From CAYQLK01 sp964426075 (GTDB lineage: Bacteria; Patescibacteriota; Microgenomatia; CAYQLK01), in the NCBI GenBank assembly GCA_964426075.1, contig CAYROP010000009.1, forward strand, positions 1-32,782: a stretch of 32,782 bases of DNA, given 5' to 3'. Position 1 is the stretch's first letter. Each line of letters begins with the position of its first letter. Shown piece after piece: positions 8,945 to 13,869 of the stretch. Below the pieces are notes generated by a model, which did not search any database, was not told the DNA's origin, and saw only the letters and a program-made list of their open reading frames with translations. The position numbers were made by a program, and so were the translations under genes.

Positions 8945-9142
8945 TTAGAGTTTAAAAAAGTCCAGCAGATTGTAAGCAACAAACGCCGGCCAGACAATTG
9001 CTTTAAGAATACCGATTATTCCTTCGGTTAGAGTTGTCGCATTTTGAATAAAATAAATTAAAGCTCCAATTAGTCCCAATCCATAAACCGCATTTCCTCC
9101 ACCACCCGCATGTTTATTAACTACTTGAACATGTTTCTTCAT
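8945..9142 (-). CDS. 65-aa small membrane protein, unknown function
   Basis: A short protein with a basic, Gly-rich N-terminus (HAGGGG) and two hydrophobic stretches (about 19-33 and 42-60). No homology recognised. Reality is supported by a strong promoter on the same strand (TTGACA, 17 bases, TAAACT) that ends 6 bases before the ATG. It lies 31 bases upstream of a similar small membrane gene and may be transcribed with it. Confidence 0.65.
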   Translation of the reverse strand: MKKHVQVVNKHAGGGGNAVYGLGLIGALIYFIQNATTLTEGIIGILKAIVWPAFVAYNLLDFFKL

Positions 9143-9148
9143 ACCTAT

Positions 9149-9177
9149 AGTTTAGAAAATGACATTAAATGTGTCAA
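9149..9177 (-). promoter_or_regulatory. Promoter giving a likely leaderless mRNA for the 65-aa protein
   Basis: On the minus strand a perfect TTGACA is followed by 17 bases, TAAACT, then 6 bases and the ATG at 9142. The expected start point coincides with the start codon, and there is no room for a ribosome binding site. Confidence 0.7.
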
Positions 9178-9185
9178 TAATTGCT

Positions 9186-9254
9186 AAAAAGAGCGAACTT
9201 TTTTGTTCTCTTCCTGTCCAATATATTTTGGTAAGTTCACAGAAGTGAATTACC
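9186..9254 (-). terminator. Two hairpins downstream of tRNA-Gln, second with U-run
   Basis: Reading the minus strand after the tRNA, a 10-bp stem with one bulge (GGTAATTCAC / GTGAACTTACC, 9230-9254) is followed by a weaker stem GAAC/GTTC with flanking pairs (9191-9212) that runs into TTTTT. The second has the form of an intrinsic terminator for the tRNA transcript. The first may protect the 3' end or be the RNA-processing site. Confidence 0.5.
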
Positions 9255-9263
9255 ACAAATATG

Positions 9264-9334
9264 CTGCGGGACAGGGATTCGAACCCCAATACCACCCTCC
9301 AGAGGGGCGTGTCCTACCATTAGACGATCCCGCA
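9264..9334 (-). tRNA. tRNA-Gln (anticodon CUG)
   Basis: The minus strand folds into a full cloverleaf: a 7-bp acceptor TGCGGGA/TCCCGCA, a short D-arm with AATGGT in the loop, an anticodon arm CGCCC-CTCTGGA-GGGTG giving anticodon CTG, and a T-arm with TTCGAAT. The U1-A72 acceptor pair and G73 discriminator are typical identity elements of tRNA-Gln. CCA is not encoded (GCAT follows), so it is added by tRNA nucleotidyltransferase. It reads CAG codons, which dominate in the GC-rich gene next to it. Confidence 0.93.
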
Positions 9335-9371
9335 TAGGTTATATAACGCTGAGTCTTTGTTCAGGTTCGGC

Positions 9372-9400
9372 AATTATACCCGAAACAACTAAATCTTTGA
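9372..9400 (-). promoter_or_regulatory. Promoter for tRNA-Gln
   Basis: On the minus strand TTCAAA, a 17-base spacer and a perfect TATAAT lie about 37 bases upstream of the mature tRNA 5' end. The leader would be removed by RNase P. Confidence 0.6.
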
Positions 9401-9427
9401 ATTAAGGCTATTTGAAGCTAGCTCAAT

Positions 9428-9456
9428 TTGACATTTTTGGTAACCTATAGTATAAT
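9428..9456 (+). promoter_or_regulatory. Perfect consensus sigma70-type promoter for the 9493 gene
   Basis: TTGACA at 9428-9433, exactly 17 bases, then TATAAT at 9451-9456. The spacer ends with AACCTATAG, a string that recurs before other GC-rich genes in this window. The expected leader is about 30 nt and contains AAAGGAAGG before the TTG start. Confidence 0.85.
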
Positions 9457-9492
9457 AATACCCAGATCATTAACAAAGGAAGGTCCACAGAC

Positions 9493-9927
9493 TTGCTCGA
9501 AACCCTCAGGTATCCGTCGCGTCAGCTCAAGCTCTTCTACCTCGCCATGACCGCGTTCTTCGCGATCTGGGCGGGCTCGATCGCCGGGCAGGCGCCCGAC
9601 AGCAACACCACCGCCGGCTTCACGGCCATGTGGCTCGGGTACATCACTGTTCCCATCATCGTCGTGGCGTTCGCGGCCGAATCCCGCCGACCCATCCTGA
9701 CCCAGGTCATCCTCTGCTTCTTCGGAAGCATGCTGATCATGGCTGGTTACTGGATTGGCTACGACTCGGTCAACGCCTCGCCACCGATGCAGTGGTACGA
9801 GCCGATCATCTTCGTAGTGTTCTCCGCCATCATGGTGTTTCCGATGCTCGTGTTCGCCGGCATCTATGTCGGCCTCAGCAAGCTCGCCCGCCGTTTCGGC
9901 CTCATACCGACCTTCCTCAGAGCCTAG
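9493..9927 (+). CDS. GC-rich gene for a 144-aa four-helix membrane protein, unknown function
   Basis: The start is TTG at 9493, about 8 bases after AAAGGAAGG. Four hydrophobic segments are visible at roughly 14-33, 43-63, 72-93 and 105-125, with short polar loops, and the positively charged end KLARRFG suggests a cytoplasmic C-terminus. No family was recognised. Base use is strikingly foreign: of the first 35 codons after the start, 32 end in G or C, and all four Gln codons are CAG, whereas neighbouring genes are AT-rich and mostly use A or T at that position. The gene has its own consensus promoter and a strong terminator. The long antisense frame here is a GC artefact. Transfer from a high-GC donor is the simplest explanation. 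Confidence 0.75.
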   Translation: MLETLRYPSRQLKLFYLAMTAFFAIWAGSIAGQAPDSNTTAGFTAMWLGYITVPIIVVAFAAESRRPILTQVILCFFGSMLIMAGYWIGYDSVNASPPMQWYEPIIFVVFSAIMVFPMLVFAGIYVGLSKLARRFGLIPTFLRA

Positions 9928-9967
9928 GCAGACTCGCAAGAGGCTGCCAAGCTCTAAAGATCGAACA

Positions 9968-9993
9968 GGTAGGGAGCTTAACAAGCTCCCACC
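9968..9993 (+). other. Strong hairpin in the 3' UTR of the 9493 gene
   Basis: GGGAGCTT and AAGCTCCC form a perfect 8-bp stem around the loop AAC, extended by GGT/ACC outside one bulged A. No U-run follows, so it is not a terminator by itself. It stands 9 bases before the real terminator and may block 3' exonucleases or belong to a small structured RNA. Confidence 0.6.
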
Positions 9994-10002
9994 TCCCGCT
10001 TC

Positions 10003-10040
10003 AGCCCCCGATCCAAAACCAGTTGGACGGGGGCTTTTTT
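10003..10040 (+). terminator. Intrinsic terminator of the 9493 gene
   Basis: AGCCCCCG pairs with CGGGGGCT (8 bp). The stem continues as TCCAA/TTGGA past one bulged A, and TTTTT follows. It is a textbook rho-independent terminator and unusually GC-rich for this genome. Confidence 0.9.
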
Positions 10041-10087
10041 CATACATTAAATTACTCCAAACCGCGTCGAAGGCATTTTAGCTGAAT

Positions 10088-10116
10088 TTGATTTATACCC
10101 TATAGTATGTTACAAT
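10088..10116 (+). promoter_or_regulatory. Promoter for the 10151 gene
   Basis: TTGATT at 10088-10093, a 17-base spacer containing ACCCTATAGTAT, and TACAAT at 10111-10116. The layout copies that of the 9493 promoter. The leader would be about 28 nt. Confidence 0.75.
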
Positions 10117-10150
10117 TAGCTCCAAGAACTTTAAGAAGAAAGAGGTTAGG

Positions 10151-10597
10151 TTGACTTTGAAAGATAAATTCTTGGTTGGTCTGTTCGTCACCCTAGTTGG
10201 TTGCTGCCTTTGGGCAGGCTACGACTTGGGTTCGTCGGATGAGACTGACCATCCATTGCGAGTTCTCCTTCCCGTCGCTCTGGCAACTGTTGCTGTCTCG
10301 CTCATGCTTTGCAGTGTGGTCGATGTCAGCAAGGTTGATTTCAATAAGGCCTACGGGTTGATGCTTACAGCATCGCCCAAGGCTGTGAATACCGAGACTA
10401 CAAGGACGGCGAGTTTTCTAGCTTTCACTTCAGCAGTCCTAGGTCTCGGATTTGGAGTCGGGATAGCTAGCGAGCCGATCGACTTGGTTCTGGTTCCGTT
10501 TACGGTGTTCATGTTCGTCATGGCCTACGGACCAATCATGCTCGCGACTGTCTTCTGCTTGAACAAGGCCTTGCGACTCATCCGTCGTGCTGCCTAG
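10151..10597 (+). CDS. GC-rich gene for a 148-aa four-helix membrane protein, unknown function
   Basis: The gene starts with TTG at 10151, a few bases after AAAGAGG. Hydrophobic segments lie near 7-26, 40-59, 88-108 and 114-136. Between the second and third is a polar loop of about 30 residues. Size, helix number and gene architecture match the preceding 144-aa protein, but no convincing sequence identity was seen beyond a WAG motif in helix 1 of both. One sampled 60-base line has 34 G+C (57%), well above neighbouring genes. It is bracketed by its own promoter and terminator. No family is recognised. Confidence 0.72.
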   Translation: MTLKDKFLVGLFVTLVGCCLWAGYDLGSSDETDHPLRVLLPVALATVAVSLMLCSVVDVSKVDFNKAYGLMLTASPKAVNTETTRTASFLAFTSAVLGLGFGVGIASEPIDLVLVPFTVFMFVMAYGPIMLATVFCLNKALRLIRRAA

Positions 10598-10628
10598 TCC
10601 CATAGCCCCTCATACTCTTAGTCCTTAC

Positions 10629-10662
10629 GCTCTCGTCTTGCAAAAGTCGGGAGCTTTTTTTT
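10629..10662 (+). terminator. Intrinsic terminator of the 10151 gene
   Basis: GCTCTCG pairs with CGGGAGC (one G-U). The stem continues through a T-T mismatch to CTT/AAG closed by a GCAA tetraloop, then eight T residues follow. A very good rho-independent terminator. Confidence 0.88.
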
Positions 10663-10670
10663 GTTAAAAT
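10662..10670 (+). promoter_or_regulatory. Extended -10 promoter for the Nudix gene
   Basis: TGT followed by TAAAAT (TGn plus a -10 hexamer) sits 13 bases before the ATG at 10684, giving a leader of about 6 nt without a ribosome binding site. Confidence 0.45.
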
Positions 10671-10683
10671 ACATCACATAACT

Positions 10684-11214
10684 ATGCCAGCAGAAAAAAT
10701 TTCAATTACCCAAGCTAAAGAAGATAAGTTGTTTTACATAGTTGCCAACGTTGTTATTTATCGCGAGTCTGACCAAAGATGTTTAGTCCTTAAGCGTGAT
10801 TCCAGAGAGAAGGTTCATCCCAATAAATATGCAGTTTGTGGTGGCAAACTAGAGTGGAAGGATTTAGATATTAATAATCCAACCAGAGTTAACGGCGATG
10901 TTTTGGATTATGAAGATGCTATCCAATCTTTACTTGATAGAGAGGTTTTTGAAGAAGCAGGTGTAAAAATCAAAAAAGGTCTCAAATATATCAATAATGT
11001 AGCTTTTATCAGGCCCGACGGTATTCCAGTTCTACTTATAAAATTCGCTGCCGTCTACGACAGCGGGGAAGTGGTTTTGGAAAAAGGTGGATTTACTGAT
11101 TACAAATGGGTAAATGTAAAAGAAGTTAACCAACTGGAATGCATTAAAGGCATCCAAGAAGAACTCGCTCAAACAATTGATATTTTTAATATGAAAAAGC
11201 CCAAGAGTGTTTGA
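10684..11214 (+). CDS. NUDIX hydrolase
   Basis: Nudix enzymes hydrolyse nucleoside diphosphates linked to another group, using Mg2+. The diagnostic REVFEEAGV at about 86-94 matches the RExxEExGU core of the Nudix box. It is preceded by CGGKLEW near 52-58, but roughly 15 extra residues (DLDINNPTRVNGDVLDY) separate this Gly-rich start from the helix, so the box is interrupted by an insertion. Substrate cannot be inferred. The gene is AT-rich like the chromosome, yet it is surrounded by three GC-rich genes. Its last codons are part of the terminator of the opposing gene. Confidence 0.9.
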   Translation: MPAEKISITQAKEDKLFYIVANVVIYRESDQRCLVLKRDSREKVHPNKYAVCGGKLEWKDLDINNPTRVNGDVLDYEDAIQSLLDREVFEEAGVKIKKGLKYINNVAFIRPDGIPVLLIKFAAVYDSGEVVLEKGGFTDYKWVNVKEVNQLECIKGIQEELAQTIDIFNMKKPKSV

Positions 11215-11226
11215 TTTTCTTGGGCT
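11194..11226 (-). terminator. Intrinsic terminator of the 11252c gene, overlapping the end of the Nudix gene
   Basis: AGCCCAAGA and TCTTGGGCT form a perfect 9-bp stem. On the minus strand it is followed by TTTTT. Half of it lies in the final codons of the Nudix reading frame. Confidence 0.8.
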
Positions 11227-11251
11227 ATAAAGCAGTCTACCTTCATTTTCC

Positions 11252-12022
11252 TTAGGATGTTGGCGAGGGCATTAGTCGGAACGTCGACCTGACAAGCTCC
11301 TTGATTGCGAAGCTGAACTTTTTCGTCTTTCCTCCAGAAAAGTCTATGAGCATCATGAATATGGATGTAGCGCCGATAAAACAGATGATCATCAGACTTA
11401 CCGATCCGTTTCCGAAAATGGTCAACACCTCTTTGGCAAAAACCATCGAGAGGAAGATCATTACACTCATCGCGAACGATAAAGTGAATCTTTCGATTAT
11501 CGGGTCGGTTGGGTGAACATGGGCGAATTCAATCGAGATGCTGTCGAGTGTCTCGGTCGGCCTCAACCTATGGCGGAACTCAACTGTGTTTAGCAGTAGT
11601 GCAGTAACAGCCATAAGTATGAACACGCTCAGGTAGATACTTGGATCAAGTTCTGATCCACGAATGTAAATCGTGGTCACAAGCACCAACCCAAGAATCA
11701 GATTTTTGGCTTCCAATACGCGTTGGAAGTTTCGTTTCGATGGGCTAACTAGTACTGTTGTGTTCGACATCATAAACAGCGTCAGGATAACAACCAGCAA
11801 GTAGTCGTCTCCTGTCCGATTGTTTGTGTTGCTCTCATTCAGTACAAAGATGAATGCGTGAACAATGGGGTAGAAGATAAGAACTCTACCCATCGTTTTT
11901 GGCCTCATGCCGGTTCTTGCATACCAAACAAGTGCCAAGATCAAGGCAACAACTGCTGGTATCATTACAGATCCAATCGTGATCAAGATTACCGCGATCA
12001 CGATAGCGCGCAAGATCAACAC
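11252..12022 (-). CDS. Relatively GC-rich gene for a 256-aa multi-pass membrane protein, unknown function
   Basis: About seven hydrophobic segments are visible, spread over the whole protein, with a basic loop containing the motif EFRHRLRPTETLDS in the middle and a basic C-terminus. The start is GTG at 12022. A clear GGAGG precedes it by 12 bases, which is long but the only ribosome binding site present. GC content is intermediate (34 of 60 in one sampled line), clearly higher than flanking genes. Like 9493 and 10151 it is a single-gene unit with its own terminator. No family recognised. A role shared with the other two GC-rich membrane proteins is possible but unproven. Confidence 0.72.
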   Translation of the reverse strand: MLILRAIVIAVILITIGSVMIPAVVALILALVWYARTGMRPKTMGRVLIFYPIVHAFIFVLNESNTNNRTGDDYLLVVILTLFMMSNTTVLVSPSKRNFQRVLEAKNLILGLVLVTTIYIRGSELDPSIYLSVFILMAVTALLLNTVEFRHRLRPTETLDSISIEFAHVHPTDPIIERFTLSFAMSVMIFLSMVFAKEVLTIFGNGSVSLMIICFIGATSIFMMLIDFSGGKTKKFSFAIKELVRSTFRLMPSPTS

Positions 12023-12063
12023 AACTGTTGTTTTCCTCCAAGATTAATGTGCTTTGCTGGAAT

Positions 12064-12099
12064 TTTATATCATTTCGTCAATAAAATAAACTATAGGTT
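12064..12099 (-). promoter_or_regulatory. Probable promoter region of the 11252c gene
   Basis: On the minus strand the string AACCTATAGT (12090-12099), also found before the other GC-rich genes, is followed by TATAAA (12064-12069) about 40 bases before the GTG. No good -35 lies at 17 bases from either candidate, so the exact promoter is uncertain. Confidence 0.35.
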
Positions 12100-12109
12100 G
12101 AGTAATGTT

Positions 12110-12118
12110 TGGTAAGAT
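12110..12118 (+). promoter_or_regulatory. Extended -10 element before tag (leaderless candidate)
   Basis: TGG plus TAAGAT lies 6 bases upstream of the tag ATG, so the transcript would begin at the start codon. The hexamer matches the consensus at four of six positions. Confidence 0.35.
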
Positions 12119-12124
12119 ATATCT

Positions 12125-12697
12125 ATGCAAAATATTACCCGCTGTAGTTGGTGTCTCAGCTCAGATTTAATGACCAAATATCACGACAAAGAATGGGGAA
12201 CACCTCTTCATAATGACAACAAACTTTTTGAATTTTTGGTTCTCGAAGGTGCTCAAGCTGGCCTTAGCTGGAATACCATTCTCAATAGAAGAGAAGGGTA
12301 CAGAAAAGCTTTTGCAAACTACAATGTTTCCAAAATTGCCAAATATTCCAACAAAGATATAGAAAGATTAGTAGCCGATGCGGGTATTATCAGAAACAAA
12401 CTAAAAATAAGATCAGCAATTAATAATGCGAAAAAGTTTATTGAGGTACAGAAAGAGTTCGGTAGTTTTGATCGCTATATCTGGGCTTTTACAGGTTTTG
12501 AATCAATAAATAATAAGTTTAAAAAAGACTCTGATATTCCCCCATCGTCTCCCCTATCTGATGAAATTGCTAAAGACTTAAAAAATAGGGGATTTAGTTT
12601 TGTAGGGACTACAATTATCTATGCACACCTACAAGCTACAGGTATGGTTAATGATCATTTAGTCTCCTGTTTCCGTTACAATGAGTTGACAAAATAA
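12125..12697 (+). CDS. tag: DNA-3-methyladenine glycosylase I
   Basis: This base-excision repair enzyme removes 3-methyladenine from alkylated DNA. The HhH-fold Tag family is recognised from RCSWC at the N-terminus, YHDKEWG (19-25), FEFLVLEGAQAGLSW and the C-terminal GMVNDHLVSCFRY. The zinc-binding snap is complete: Cys7, His20, His178 and Cys182, matching Cys4, His17, His175 and Cys179 of the E. coli enzyme with a constant offset of three. Length 190 aa is normal. It is followed after one base by a small membrane gene, probably in the same transcript. Confidence 0.95.
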   Translation: MQNITRCSWCLSSDLMTKYHDKEWGTPLHNDNKLFEFLVLEGAQAGLSWNTILNRREGYRKAFANYNVSKIAKYSNKDIERLVADAGIIRNKLKIRSAINNAKKFIEVQKEFGSFDRYIWAFTGFESINNKFKKDSDIPPSSPLSDEIAKDLKNRGFSFVGTTIIYAHLQATGMVNDHLVSCFRYNELTK

Positions 12698-12698
12698 A

Positions 12699-12905
12699 AT
12701 GATAAAAGGCAATACTTCAATAAAAATCGGATATTTTTTAATGGCTGTGGGTGTCGCGGTTTCCTTAATCGGTGGAATTGGTGCAATATCAGCTGGCGAA
12801 GAAACAATAGAAATCGTCAAAGGATTTTCTGAAGGTGCCATTGCCCTATCCGTTGGTGCTCTCAACTACTCAATTGGTATTCGTAATAAAAAAAACAGAA
12901 AATAA
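12699..12905 (+). CDS. 68-aa small membrane protein, unknown function
   Basis: Two hydrophobic segments (about 9-31 and 43-62) separated by a short acidic loop, with basic residues at both ends. It begins one base after the tag stop, so it is likely translated from the tag mRNA. Nothing further can be inferred. Confidence 0.55.
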   Translation: MIKGNTSIKIGYFLMAVGVAVSLIGGIGAISAGEETIEIVKGFSEGAIALSVGALNYSIGIRNKKNRK

Positions 12906-12997
12906 TTTCGTAAAGCTAATCTTAAGTATCGATTCCTAACATCCTATTTAGGCCATTCTTATTGGATGGTTAATCATTGCCAAGTAACAATCAAAAT

Positions 12998-13864
12998 ATG
13001 TGTAGTAAGCGCCATTCGCTTAATTTTGGATTTTCATCAATTGAAGTAATTGTTTTTATTGGAATATTAGGCATTCTTATTTCATTAGTAATAATTGCCG
13101 TTAATCCTGCAATTCAGCTCAGAAGAACAAGAGATCTTCAGAGGGCTTCTGATCTCAAATCCATTCAAACTGCTCTCGAAGCATATCGTGTTGCAAATAA
13201 TATTTATCCACTCTCAACTGACAGTTATGAAATATCTGGTTCACCTTGGGGAAGCAATTGGAGTACCTATATGCAATTACCTGCTGATCCGTTAAAAAAC
13301 CGCTCATATGCCTATGTTTCTAGATTTGGAACAGAGTATCAACTTTATGCCAAATTTGAAAACATCGTACCATCACAGTTTTCCTGCAACGGCAAGTGCG
13401 GTCCGCTTGGAGCATATAATGCAGGGCTAGCGAGTGCTAACAGTTCGTTAGCATCAATTTATCTAATACCAACACCAATACCAAGTCCGACGCCGACACC
13501 GACTCCCAACGAACTAATTCCAGGTAAAGTTTCCTATTTTGGATCTACCGTGGCATATCCAAAAATAATTCAAGTTGATTTTGACCCGCTCGATGTCGAA
13601 GTTGGTAACACTCAATTAGTCACGGCCAAAGTCTGGTCCGTAAACCCAATCTCGAAAGTAACTATCTATATTGAATTAGATAACTCAATTACTGAAACAT
13701 TAAATTTTACCCAAACATCCTCCGTAATTAGCAATCAAATTTACAGGGACACTTGGGCTGTTAGCATTCCCCATACTGACAACCACAAGGCGACTTACAT
13801 TGCTCACCTTACTGCAACTGATTCAGAAGGACATAATATTACATCAGAAATTATTATTCGATAA
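12998..13864 (+). CDS. Type IV pilin-like / type II pseudopilin protein with C-terminal extension
   Basis: The N-terminus carries a class III signal peptide: a short basic leader, then FG|FSSIEVIVFIGILGIL, with the prepilin-peptidase site after Gly and the conserved Glu at +5. This helix builds the fibre core. It is followed by a pilin helix (LRRTRDLQRASDLKSIQTAL) and a globular part with two Cys (SCNGKCG). A PTPIPSPTPTPTP linker (about residues 156-168) leads to a roughly 115-residue beta-rich C-terminal domain. I chose ATG 12998, which gives an 11-residue leader. A TTG at 12977 is the alternative. No assembly ATPase or peptidase gene is in the window. The next gene is 5 bases away and probably its partner. 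Confidence 0.85.
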   Translation: MCSKRHSLNFGFSSIEVIVFIGILGILISLVIIAVNPAIQLRRTRDLQRASDLKSIQTALEAYRVANNIYPLSTDSYEISGSPWGSNWSTYMQLPADPLKNRSYAYVSRFGTEYQLYAKFENIVPSQFSCNGKCGPLGAYNAGLASANSSLASIYLIPTPIPSPTPTPTPNELIPGKVSYFGSTVAYPKIIQVDFDPLDVEVGNTQLVTAKVWSVNPISKVTIYIELDNSITETLNFTQTSSVISNQIYRDTWAVSIPHTDNHKATYIAHLTATDSEGHNITSEIIIR

Positions 13865-13869
13865 CTTAT

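Noticed and set aside
9445..10047. 200-aa open frame on the minus strand opposite the 9493 gene
   Set aside because: High GC removes stop codons, and the translation is low-complexity and charged. Promoter, ribosome binding site, terminator and GC3 pattern all support the plus-strand gene.
9630..10085. Overlapping plus-strand frames of 151 and 71 aa
   Set aside because: They run through the terminator hairpins and have Arg/His-rich, unstructured translations typical of off-frame reading of a GC-rich gene.
9264..10662. Integrative element using the tRNA-Gln gene as attachment site
   Set aside because: The GC-rich genes lie on the 5' side of the tRNA, no repeat of the tRNA 3' end was found, and no integrase is present.
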